From Micromonospora chaiyaphumensis (GTDB lineage: Bacteria; Actinomycetota; Actinomycetes; Mycobacteriales; Micromonosporaceae), in contig NZ_FMCS01000002.1 of the NCBI RefSeq assembly GCF_900091435.1, positions 310,001-374,000 on the forward strand: a stretch of 64,000 nucleotides of DNA, in the 5' to 3' direction. Position 1 is the first letter of the stretch; each line of letters starts with the position of its first letter. The position numbers and the translations under genes were made by a program. This document shows, one piece after another, positions 1-7,018 of the stretch. The notes under the pieces were generated by a model. That model was not told the origin of the DNA. It made no database searches and saw only the letters and a list, made by a program, of their open reading frames with translations.

Positions 1-406
1 CCGGGTCGACCCGGAGGTTGTACCGCTCGGAGACCTCGGCGACCTCGCGGCGGGCCCGCCGGCGGTCGAGGAAGCCGGTGAAGCTGCCCCTGGTCTGTTC
101 CGCGCCGAGCATCACGTTCTCGGCCACGGTGAAGACCGGCACCAGCATGAAGTGCTGGTGGACCATGCCGATCCCGGCACCGATCGCGTCCGACGGGCCC
201 TTCAGCTTCAGCGGCTTGCCGTCGACCAGGATCTCGCCCTCGTCGGGCTGGTAGAGCCCGTAGAGGACGTTCATGAGGGTCGACTTGCCGGCGCCGTTCT
301 CGCCGAGCAGGGCGTGGATCTCTCCAGGCTCCACCGTCAGGTCGATGTGGTCGTTGGCGACCAGATCACCGAACCGCTTGGTGATGCCGCGCAGTTCGAG
401 TCTCAG
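1..406 (-). CDS. Sugar/nucleoside ABC transporter ATP-binding protein, N-terminal 135 residues (runs off window)
   Basis: This is the energy-coupling ATPase of a nucleoside- or simple-sugar-type importer. The visible part holds the Walker A motif GENGAGKST at residues 35-43 and the Q-loop in [10 protein letters not shown] (Q84); the HQHF form is typical of the two-domain ATPases that work with BMP-family receptors. The gene lies directly downstream of the BMP lipoprotein gene on the same strand, after 210 bases. No ATG, GTG or TTG lies in frame near the start. The family-typical N-terminus [13 protein letters not shown] aligns with a CTG codon at 406-404, placed 5 bases after AGGAGG. The signature motif, Walker B and second ATPase domain lie outside the window. 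Confidence 0.88.
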   Translation of the reverse strand, partial: MRLELRGITKRFGDLVANDHIDLTVEPGEIHALLGENGAGKSTLMNVLYGLYQPDEGEILVDGKPLKLKGPSDAIGAGIGMVHQHFMLVPVFTVAENVMLGAEQTRGSFTGFLDRRRARREVAEVSERYNLRVDP

Positions 407-616
407 CGCAACCTCCTGGAGTGCGAGCGATGGTGCAGCGTAGCGGCTGCCGCGCCGCCCACCGCGCAGGGTGGGGGTCAGTGGGGGGGGCAAGGTGATC
501 GGCCGCCCCGGCGTCGCGCGGGTCTTCCCCACGTACGCCGAGGCGGCCGGATCGTCAAACCTGGTGCCCGCCGGCCCCCGCTGCCGATGATCTCATCGCG
601 GCGGCCGGCGGAGCGG

Positions 617-1705
617 TCACTTGGTCGGCTGGGCCTTCGAGGTGACCGTGATGGTGCCGGCGGCGATGTCCGCCTTGATCTTGTCGACCTCGGCCTTCAG
701 GTCCGCCGGGACCTTGCTGTCGAAGTCGTGGTACGGGGCGATCGAGACGCCGTTGTTGGCCAGGGTGCCGACGAAGCCGGGCTTGGCCTGGAGCTTCTCG
801 CCGTTGGCGGCCTTCAGCACGGCGTCCTTGACGGCGTCCGGGATGTTCTTGACGACCGTGGTGACCAGCGCCGGGCAGTTCGGGGTGCTCTCGCAGCCGT
901 CGACGTCCACCCAGACGACCGAGTACTTGCCGTTCGAGGCCTGGGCCGCGGCGGTGGTGCCGAGGCCGGCGCCACCGGCGACCGGCATGATGATGTCCGC
1001 GCCCTGGGCGACCAGCGCGTCGGAGACCTTCTTGCCCTCGTCCTGCTTGACGAAGTCGTTGGTGAAGGAGCCCTTCTGGGTGGCCTTGTCCCAGCCGATG
1101 ACCTGGACGTTCTTGCCCTTGGCCTTGTTGTACTGGGCCACGCCGTCGGCGAAGCCGTCCATGAAGATGGTGACCGGCGGGATCGGCAGACCACCGTAGG
1201 TGCCGACCTTGCCGGACTTGCTCATCCCGGCGGCCAGGTAACCGGCCTGGAAGGCGGCCTGCGCGGTGTCGAACTGCATCGGGTAGATGTTGTCGACGCC
1301 CGGGTTCGCGTCCACGATGCCGAACTGCTGGTTCGGGTTCGCGGTGGCGATCTTCTTGGTGGCGTCCGACATCAGGCCACCGACGGCCAGGATGAAGTCG
1401 CACTTCTGGTTGACGAACCCGGTCAGGTTGACCTCGTAGTCCGCCTCGGCCTTCGACTGGACGTTCTTGATGTCGATGTTGTCGTTCTCCTTCTTCGCCT
1501 CCTGAAGGCCCTTCCAGGCCGAGGTGTTGAAGGACTTGTCATCGATGCCGCCGACGTCGGTCACCATGCAGGCGCTGAACTTCTTGCCGCCGTTGCCGCC
1601 GGCGTTGTTGTCGTCCTCGGGAGCCTCACCACACGCGGCGGCGCCCAGCACGAGGCCACCCGCCACGATGGCGGAGGCGATCCGCATCCCACGCACAGAG
1701 CGCAA
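617..1705 (-). CDS. BMP-family (PnrA/Med-like) substrate-binding lipoprotein
   Basis: This is the probable extracellular receptor of the ABC importer whose ATPase follows it; family members bind purine nucleosides or related ligands. The 362-residue product has a signal peptide with a lipobox-like AAAC at residues 22-25, then an NNAGGNGG linker. The family hallmark DVGGIDDKSFNTSAWKG follows, and GGAGLGTTAA lies further on. The longest reading frame begins about 42 codons upstream, but a TTG at 1705 preceded by GGAAGGAG at a 5-base distance gives a proper signal peptide, so TTG is chosen. The 259 bases upstream should hold the promoter. The exact ligand is unknown. Confidence 0.9.
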   Translation of the reverse strand: MRSVRGMRIASAIVAGGLVLGAAACGEAPEDDNNAGGNGGKKFSACMVTDVGGIDDKSFNTSAWKGLQEAKKENDNIDIKNVQSKAEADYEVNLTGFVNQKCDFILAVGGLMSDATKKIATANPNQQFGIVDANPGVDNIYPMQFDTAQAAFQAGYLAAGMSKSGKVGTYGGLPIPPVTIFMDGFADGVAQYNKAKGKNVQVIGWDKATQKGSFTNDFVKQDEGKKVSDALVAQGADIIMPVAGGAGLGTTAAAQASNGKYSVVWVDVDGCESTPNCPALVTTVVKNIPDAVKDAVLKAANGEKLQAKPGFVGTLANNGVSIAPYHDFDSKVPADLKAEVDKIKADIAAGTITVTSKAQPTK

Positions 1706-1964
1706 GACGTCTCCTTCCCATTGCACACCGCGTCGTGCGCGGTGGCAGCCCTTGCGCCGGCCTGCGGTGTGCCGCCGGCGTCCCACGTTACGGACGGGAG
1801 CGTACGCCCGCGCCCACCCACCGGCCGACAATCGTGCACGACTGTTGAACGGTCGTTACCCCTACGTAACCCGCGCGTGGGGCACATCACCTTTCGTGCC
1901 GACGGCCCTCCGGAGAGGTGTCGCGAACGTCCGTTTCCCGAGGTCTTCCCGTTGCGCCGGAGAG

Positions 1965-2306
1965 CTAACGCCAGAAGACCGCCACCGCCGCGTTGACCAG
2001 CGTCAACCCGATGATCGCCAGGAAGTGCCCGCGGTTCACGGACTCCCGCTTACGGGAGAAGAAGACCATGACAAAGATCAGCAGCGCGAGCACCAACTTG
2101 GTAACAAGCTTGGCCGGTGCCGGCTCGTCGCCGTCCCGCAGTGGGGCGGACAGACCGATTCCGGTCAGCAGCCCGATCACCGAGCCCCAGAGCATGGCCG
2201 CGTTGATCCGCAGCCGGCCGCTGACGTACTGGGCGATCGCACCGCCGAGCAGCATCGCGAAGCCGATCAGATGGACGTAGAGAAGGATCAGTCGAAGAGC
2301 TTCCAC
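1965..2306 (-). CDS. Small four-helix membrane protein of unknown function
   Basis: The protein has about 113 residues and four predicted membrane segments: LRLILLYVHLIGFAMLLG, INAAMLWGSVIGLLTGIGL, LVLALLIFVMVFF and FLAIIGLTLVNAAVAVFW. It has no motif that I recognise, though it resembles small actinobacterial integral membrane proteins. An ATG nine bases further upstream (2315) abuts the GGGGGAGG ribosome-binding site with no spacer, so the GTG at 2306 is the more plausible start. It stands alone between the BMP gene and the ABC-2-like gene on the same strand. Confidence 0.6.
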   Translation of the reverse strand: MEALRLILLYVHLIGFAMLLGGAIAQYVSGRLRINAAMLWGSVIGLLTGIGLSAPLRDGDEPAPAKLVTKLVLALLIFVMVFFSRKRESVNRGHFLAIIGLTLVNAAVAVFWR

Positions 2307-2363
2307 GCCGGCCATCCTCCCCCATCAACGACGACTTGTAGTAGCCGGCCCGCCGAGGTGCCG

Positions 2364-3371
2364 TCATACCGTGACCTCGGCGGGCCGCCGCTCCGGCGCC
2401 GCGTCGCCCGCGCCGGCCCGCACGGAACGGCGGCCGACGAGGACCAGGGCGAGACCGACGAGGGCGTAGCCGGCCAGCACGGCAACCGACCGCCCGGCGC
2501 CCGCCCCGTCGAAGAACGCGGCCGACCGCAGCAGCGTGCCGCCCGCCCCGACCGGCAGGTACTGACCGACCGTGCCCCAGGGCTGCGGCAGCAGCTCGGG
2601 TGCGGCGGCCACCGCGGAGAGCGGGTTGCCGACCAGGAAGACGAGCAGCGCGCCGAGCCCGATCCCGGGAGCGCCGAGCAGCGCGCCGAGGCCGGCCACG
2701 GTCCCGGCCGCGGCCAGCGCGAACAGCCCGATCGCGGCCGCCTCGCGCCACAGGTCACCGTCGAGGACCCCGAGCCAGCCGTGCAGCACCGCGGCACCGA
2801 CGAGGCCGGCCAGGACGGCGAAGCCGAGCAGGCCGAGCAGCCGTGCCCCGCGCCGGGCCACCAGCACGGTGAGCAGCGCCCCGGCCAGCATGCCGGTGAG
2901 CGCCAACGGCAGGAACCCGGCGGCGAAGCCGGCCCCGCGCGGGTCGTCCGGGTCGGTCGGCACGACCTGCACCACCGGCACCGGGTGGCCGGCGGAGAGC
3001 TGCGCGGCGGCCTCGGTGAGCAGTGCGGCCACGGTCGGGCTCGCGGCCGGGGCGGTGTGCAGGGCGATGCCGTCCGGGCCGACCACGAAGGCGGCGTACG
3101 CCTCCCGGTCGCGCAGCGCCCGGTCGGCCGCCGCCGCGTCCGGCAGCGTGGTCACGGTGAAGCCGCCCGGGCGGGCGGCGGCGAGCCGGGCCGCCAGCTC
3201 GGCGGTGGCGGGCGCCGGACCGGCGACGGCGACAGGCAGGTCGCGCGGCGCCAGGTGGGTGGCCGGTGCCACGAAGAGGGGTACGAGCAACGCCTGCACC
3301 ACCACGGCCAGGCTGGCGACGAGCGCGGCGAGCAGCCAGGGCGAGCGGATCCGGGACGGGTGAGCGGACAT
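2364..3371 (-). CDS. YhgE/Pip- or ABC-2-type multi-pass membrane protein
   Basis: This 335-residue protein has one N-terminal membrane helix (LLAALVASLAVVVQALLVPL), then an outside domain of about 130 residues, then about five C-terminal helices from residue 170 onward. That layout is shared by YhgE/Pip-like proteins and the permease part of ABC-2 exporters. No ATPase is adjacent. The ATG at 3371 follows AAGGAGG at a good distance. The gene diverges from a TetR-family regulator. A perfect palindrome, AACGAACGTTCGTT, lies 15 bases upstream of the start, so repression by that neighbour and de-repression by a hydrophobic or toxic compound is the likely logic. The substrate is unknown. Confidence 0.7.
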   Translation of the reverse strand: MSAHPSRIRSPWLLAALVASLAVVVQALLVPLFVAPATHLAPRDLPVAVAGPAPATAELAARLAAARPGGFTVTTLPDAAAADRALRDREAYAAFVVGPDGIALHTAPAASPTVAALLTEAAAQLSAGHPVPVVQVVPTDPDDPRGAGFAAGFLPLALTGMLAGALLTVLVARRGARLLGLLGFAVLAGLVGAAVLHGWLGVLDGDLWREAAAIGLFALAAAGTVAGLGALLGAPGIGLGALLVFLVGNPLSAVAAAPELLPQPWGTVGQYLPVGAGGTLLRSAAFFDGAGAGRSVAVLAGYALVGLALVLVGRRSVRAGAGDAAPERRPAEVTV

Positions 3372-3385
3372 CGCCGCCTCCTTAA

Positions 3386-3399
3386 AACGAACGTTCGTT
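3386..3399. promoter_or_regulatory. Palindromic operator 1 for the adjacent TetR regulator
   Basis: AACGAACGTTCGTT is a perfect 14-base palindrome just upstream of the ribosome-binding site of the leftward membrane-protein gene. A near-identical copy lies 56 bases away in front of the regulator gene. That arrangement is typical of TetR self-regulation together with control of a divergent target. Confidence 0.75.
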
Positions 3400-3441
3400 C
3401 TCTTGAGATGAGGGTGCGCTGCCGCACGGTCCGGCGTCAAG

Positions 3442-3455
3442 AACGAACGTTCGCT
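3442..3455. promoter_or_regulatory. Palindromic operator 2, at the TetR gene promoter
   Basis: AACGAACGTTCGCT differs from operator 1 by one base. It sits immediately 5' of a candidate -10 element TACACT (3457-3462), and the GTG start of the regulator follows at 3470. A bound repressor would block polymerase. The short distance from the -10 to the GTG suggests a leaderless mRNA. Confidence 0.7.
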
Positions 3456-3469
3456 TTACACTGTGGGTC

Positions 3470-4072
3470 GTGCCACGCGTATCGGACGAACACCTCGCGG
3501 CCCGCCGCCAGCAGATCCTCGACGCGGCCCGGCGCTGCTTCGTGCGCGACGGCTTCCACAACACCTCGATGCAGGACGTGATCAAGGAAGCCGGGCTCTC
3601 GGTCGGCGCGGTCTACCGCTACTTCCCGAGCAAGAACGACCTGATCACCGCCATCGCCCAGGCGGTGATCGGCACGGCCGACGCGACCTTCGCCGACCTG
3701 TCCACGGCCGACCCGCCGCTGCCCCTGACCGGGGTGCTGGAGCGGGCGCTGACCTTCGTCGACACCCAGCTCGGCCCGGACGGCGTGCTGCCGCTGGCCC
3801 TTCAGGTGTGGAGCGAGGCGCAGCGGGACCCGGTACTCGCCGAGTTCGTCGCGGCCACGTACACCCGGCTGCGGGGCCACTTCGTGGCCGCCGCCGGACG
3901 CGCCCGCGACGCCGGCGAACTGCCCGCGGACGCCGACCCGGAGGCCGTCGGCGCCGCGCTGTTCGGCCTGATCCCCGGCTACTTCACCCAGCGCCTCCTG
4001 ACCGGCTCCCCGGACCGCGCCACCTACCTCGCGGGCGTCCGCGCCCTGGTCCGGGCCACCCCCCGCCCCTGA
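3470..4072 (+). CDS. TetR/AcrR-family transcriptional regulator
   Basis: The protein has 200 residues. The N-terminal DNA-binding domain contains RQQILDAARRCFVRDGFHNT and the recognition helix region IKEAGLSVGAVYRYFPSKND (about residues 14-56), typical of TetR. The C-terminal ligand-binding half is variable, so the inducer cannot be predicted. No clear Shine-Dalgarno precedes the GTG; a TACACT -10 lies 7 bases upstream, so the mRNA is probably leaderless. Two AACGAACGTTCG palindromes in the divergent gap are the expected binding sites, and the leftward membrane-protein gene is the likely target. Confidence 0.88.
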   Translation: MPRVSDEHLAARRQQILDAARRCFVRDGFHNTSMQDVIKEAGLSVGAVYRYFPSKNDLITAIAQAVIGTADATFADLSTADPPLPLTGVLERALTFVDTQLGPDGVLPLALQVWSEAQRDPVLAEFVAATYTRLRGHFVAAAGRARDAGELPADADPEAVGAALFGLIPGYFTQRLLTGSPDRATYLAGVRALVRATPRP

Positions 4073-4073
4073 C

Positions 4074-4153
4074 CCCCGCGATCTTGCAGTTCCCGCCCTG
4101 ACAAGAGGGCGAAAAGCCCCAGAACACGGGCCCTAACTGCCCGATCGCAGGGG
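4074..4153. repeat. Intergenic inverted-repeat element A (GATCTTGCAG type)
   Basis: GCGATCTTGCAGTT (4078-4091) faces AACTGCCCGATCGC (4135-4148), with 12 of 14 positions paired and flanking CCCC/GGGG. Inside is a second stem, CGCCCT...AGGGCG (4094-4111). The element fills the gap between two convergent genes, so it can end transcription in both directions. It resembles two other elements in this window (near 56.5 and 59.05 kb), which suggests a dispersed family rather than a simple terminator. Confidence 0.65.
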
Positions 4154-4165
4154 TGGGGGTTCAAG

Positions 4166-5977
4166 TCAGGTGAGGCGCCAGACCTGGAAGGTCGGGCCGT
4201 CTCCGGGGAGGGTGACCGCGCCGTCCGCGTCCGGGCGGAGGGCTGGGGCGTTGCCGTAGACATTTTCCCCGGCCGGCAGGCCGGTCAGGCGGACCGGGGC
4301 GCCGGGCGCGCGACGGGCCAGCACCAGCACCGCGCCGGTCGGCGCCTCGCGGAGGAAGACCAGCGTGTCCGCGTCGGCGTGCACCCAGCGCAGGCCGCCG
4401 TGCCGCAGTGCCGGCTCGCCACGGCGCAGCGCCAGCAGCGACCGGTACGCCGCGAACGTGCGCGCGTCCCAGCGCTCCGGCCGGTGCCACGGCATCGGGG
4501 TACGCGAGCCCTCCCCGTTGTCGCCGGTCAGGCCCAGCTCGTCGCCCGCGAAGACCACCGGGGTGCCCGGCATGGTGGCGAGCAGGCCGGCGGCCACCTC
4601 CTGCCGGTCCGCGTCGCCGACCACGGTCCGGATCCGGGCCGAGTCGTGCGAGCCGAGCAGCTGCCACGAGTGCGCGTACGACCGCCAGGAGATCAGCGAC
4701 CGGTAGGTGTTCATGGTGGCCAGCACCGCGCCCGCGTCCCGCCGCCGCACCCCGCCGGGGGTGCCGAGGAAGTTCGGCACGGTGCCCTCGCCCCGGCGCA
4801 GCCAGGACCAGACCGGGTCGGTGAAGCCGACGTAGTTCATGGTGCCGTGCCAGCCGTCCCGGTCCAGGTCACCGGTGTGGTCGTGGCCGTGTTCGGCGAG
4901 CAGCAGCGCGTCGGCCCGGGTGTCGGCGACCACCTCGCGCAGCAGCCGGGCCACCTCGTGGGTGTACGCGTCCGCGCCCCGCCGGCCGGTCATGTTCGCC
5001 ACGTCCACCCGCCAGCCGTCGAGCGCGTACGGCGGGCGCAGCCAGCGGCGCAGCAGCGAGTCCTCGGCGGTGGCGAAGCGGCGGCGCAGCTCGGCGCTGC
5101 CCCAGTTGAGCTTCGGCAGCGACTTGACCCCGTTCCACGACTCGTAGTCCGACCCCGCCAGGTCGAAGTAGTACAGCTCCCGCTCGGGCGCGTGCACGTC
5201 GGAGACGGCGGCCGTGAACCAGTGGTGGGCGTCGCCGGTGTGGTTGCTCGTGATGTCGCCGAGCAGCCGCCAGCCCCGGGCGTGCACCGCGTCCGCCAGC
5301 CGGGCCAGCGCGGCGTTCCCGCCGAGCAGCGGGTCGACGGTGTCGAAGCTGGCCGCGTCGTACCGGTGGTTGGAGCGGGCCGGGAAGATCGGCGTGAGGT
5401 ACACGGTGTTCACCCCGAGCCGGTCCAGGTGGTCCAGCCGCTCGGTGACACCGTCCAGGTCGCCGCCGTAGAACTGGCGGGGCGTCTCCGGGCCGCGCCC
5501 GATCACCGGGGTGTCCCAGTCGCACGGGATCGCCCAGTCCGGCGCCGTCCGGCCGGCCGCCGCGGCCGAGCGCGCGAAGCGGTCCGGGAAGATCTGGTAG
5601 ATCACCGCGTCCCGGGCCCAGGCCGGCGGCGGCGCGTAGCTGACCAGCCTGAAGTCGCCGTGGTCCGGCACGTCGTGGTCGACCAGGCCGGCCGCGTTCA
5701 GCCAGCGGGCGCCCGCCGCGCCGTCGAGCAGGAAGCGGTAGTTGCTGACCGGGTTACGGACCTCGACGTCCGCCCGCCACCACACGTCACCGCCCTCGGT
5801 GCGGTCGACGACCGCCTCGGCGAAGTGGGGCTCACCGTCGCCGGTGGTCCGGACGTGCACCTGATCGACGCCGGCGCCGGCCGGCACCCGGACGAGGACC
5901 GGGACGGTCTGGCCGAGCGCGGGCTCCTGCTCGGGCACGTAGGTGGCGGATCCGTCGTGGTGCGGCTGGAGCGACAT
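4166..5977 (-). CDS. GH13 alpha-amylase/neopullulanase-like maltodextrin hydrolase
   Basis: The 603-residue enzyme is likely to cleave maltodextrins or pullulan, in or near the cytoplasm since no signal peptide is seen. An N-terminal beta domain (about 1-115) resembles the dimerising domain of neopullulanases and cyclomaltodextrinases. The catalytic barrel starts at AVIYQIFPDRFARS (about 124). The conserved regions are visible: DITSNH (241-246), WRVD with nucleophile D325, AEH with acid/base E362, and SHD with D445. The ATG at 5977 is preferred over the one at 5983 because GAAAGG lies 7 bases before it. It follows malG on the same strand after 141 bases that hold a strong hairpin. Confidence 0.88.
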   Translation of the reverse strand: MSLQPHHDGSATYVPEQEPALGQTVPVLVRVPAGAGVDQVHVRTTGDGEPHFAEAVVDRTEGGDVWWRADVEVRNPVSNYRFLLDGAAGARWLNAAGLVDHDVPDHGDFRLVSYAPPPAWARDAVIYQIFPDRFARSAAAAGRTAPDWAIPCDWDTPVIGRGPETPRQFYGGDLDGVTERLDHLDRLGVNTVYLTPIFPARSNHRYDAASFDTVDPLLGGNAALARLADAVHARGWRLLGDITSNHTGDAHHWFTAAVSDVHAPERELYYFDLAGSDYESWNGVKSLPKLNWGSAELRRRFATAEDSLLRRWLRPPYALDGWRVDVANMTGRRGADAYTHEVARLLREVVADTRADALLLAEHGHDHTGDLDRDGWHGTMNYVGFTDPVWSWLRRGEGTVPNFLGTPGGVRRRDAGAVLATMNTYRSLISWRSYAHSWQLLGSHDSARIRTVVGDADRQEVAAGLLATMPGTPVVFAGDELGLTGDNGEGSRTPMPWHRPERWDARTFAAYRSLLALRRGEPALRHGGLRWVHADADTLVFLREAPTGAVLVLARRAPGAPVRLTGLPAGENVYGNAPALRPDADGAVTLPGDGPTFQVWRLT

Positions 5978-6022
5978 GGGCATGCCTTTCGCGTCGTCGA
6001 GGACGGGGAGTGGGGCGGGCAC

Positions 6023-6052
6023 CCGCCGCGGCCGGTCACCCGACCGCGGCGG
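6023..6052. terminator. Hairpin between malG and the amylase gene
   Basis: CCGCCGCGG and CCGCGGCGG form a perfect 9-base stem around a 12-base loop. The stem is extended by GGGCGG/CCGCCC outside it. No T-run follows. It may stop or attenuate read-through from malEFG into the amylase gene, or shield the 3' end of the upstream message. Confidence 0.5.
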
Positions 6053-6118
6053 TCCGCCCGGAAACCGCTCCGGTGTACGCCGACACGACGCCCTTGCCGC
6101 AGCGTGAGCCGAGGAGGC

Positions 6119-7018
6119 TCAGCCTTTGACGGCCCCGGCCGTGAGGCCGGAGACGATGTAGCGCTGGAGCAGTTGGAACACCAGCACCGTCGGGATGGCG
6201 GTGAGGAGGGTGCCCGCCGCGAACATCCCGAAGTTGTTGTTGCGCTCCCCCGCCACCAGGCCGAACATGCCGACCGCGAGGGTCTTCGAGTTCGGCTCGG
6301 TGAGGAACACGTTCGCGATGATGAACTCGTTGATCGTTCCGATGAAGGCGAGCAGCCCGGTCACCGCCAGGATCGGCGCCACCAGGGGCAGCATGATCCG
6401 GAAGAACACCTGGGCGTGCGAGGCGCCGTCCATGGTCGCCGACTCGTCCAGCTCCTTCGGCAGGGTGTCGAAGAAGCCCTTCATCAGCCAGGTGTTCGCA
6501 CCGAGCGCGGCGCCCATGTAGAGCAGGAACAGGCCCCACGGGGTGTTGAAGCCGATCGCCGGCCACAGGTCGGTGACCGTCGTGAAGATCAGGAAGATCG
6601 CCACGATGGCCAGGAACTGCGGGAACATCTGGATCAGCAGCAGGGCGAGCAGGCCGACCCGCCGGCCGGTGAACCGCATCCGGGAGAACGCGTACGCCGC
6701 CAGCGCGGACAGGAAGATCGACGCGAAGCTGGCCACGCCGGCGAGCAGCAGCGAGTTGAGGAACCAGTGCGCGAACGGCGTGTCCTGGAACAGGTTGGTG
6801 AAGTTCTCGAAGGACGCGCCGGTGGGCAGCAGTTCGGTCGACGAGAGCGTGCCGAGCGGGTTGAGCGCCGCGGAGATCACGAACAGGATGGGGAAGAGGC
6901 TGAACGCCACCGCCAGCACCCCGACGAGGTGCCGCCAGCCCACCTGGGCGAACCAGCGGCCCCTGGACCTCCCCGTCGCGTTGCGGTTGGTGACCGGAGC
7001 GTCCGCATAGGTGGTCAC
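6119..7018 (-). CDS. malG: Maltose/maltodextrin ABC transporter permease, MalG-like
   Basis: This 299-residue inner-membrane permease is one half of the translocation pore for malto-oligosaccharides. About six helices are seen, and the EAA loop that contacts the ATPase reads ESATMDGASHAQVFFRIMLP, followed by PLVAPI. The GTG start at 7018 overlaps the TGA of malF by four bases (GTGA), which indicates translational coupling. The C-terminus ends VSGLTAGAVKG, the usual MalG-type ending. No malK lies in the locus, so a shared ATPase such as the MsiK type used in Streptomyces is the expected partner; that partner is not seen here. Confidence 0.92.
   Translation of the reverse strand: MTTYADAPVTNRNATGRSRGRWFAQVGWRHLVGVLAVAFSLFPILFVISAALNPLGTLSSTELLPTGASFENFTNLFQDTPFAHWFLNSLLLAGVASFASIFLSALAAYAFSRMRFTGRRVGLLALLLIQMFPQFLAIVAIFLIFTTVTDLWPAIGFNTPWGLFLLYMGAALGANTWLMKGFFDTLPKELDESATMDGASHAQVFFRIMLPLVAPILAVTGLLAFIGTINEFIIANVFLTEPNSKTLAVGMFGLVAGERNNNFGMFAAGTLLTAIPTVLVFQLLQRYIVSGLTAGAVKG

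Noticed and set aside
152..1996. Long open frame opposite the ABC ATPase and BMP genes
   Set aside because: It is antisense to well-supported genes, is Arg/Gly/Asp/Leu-skewed, and has no domain. Long shadow frames are expected at this GC content.
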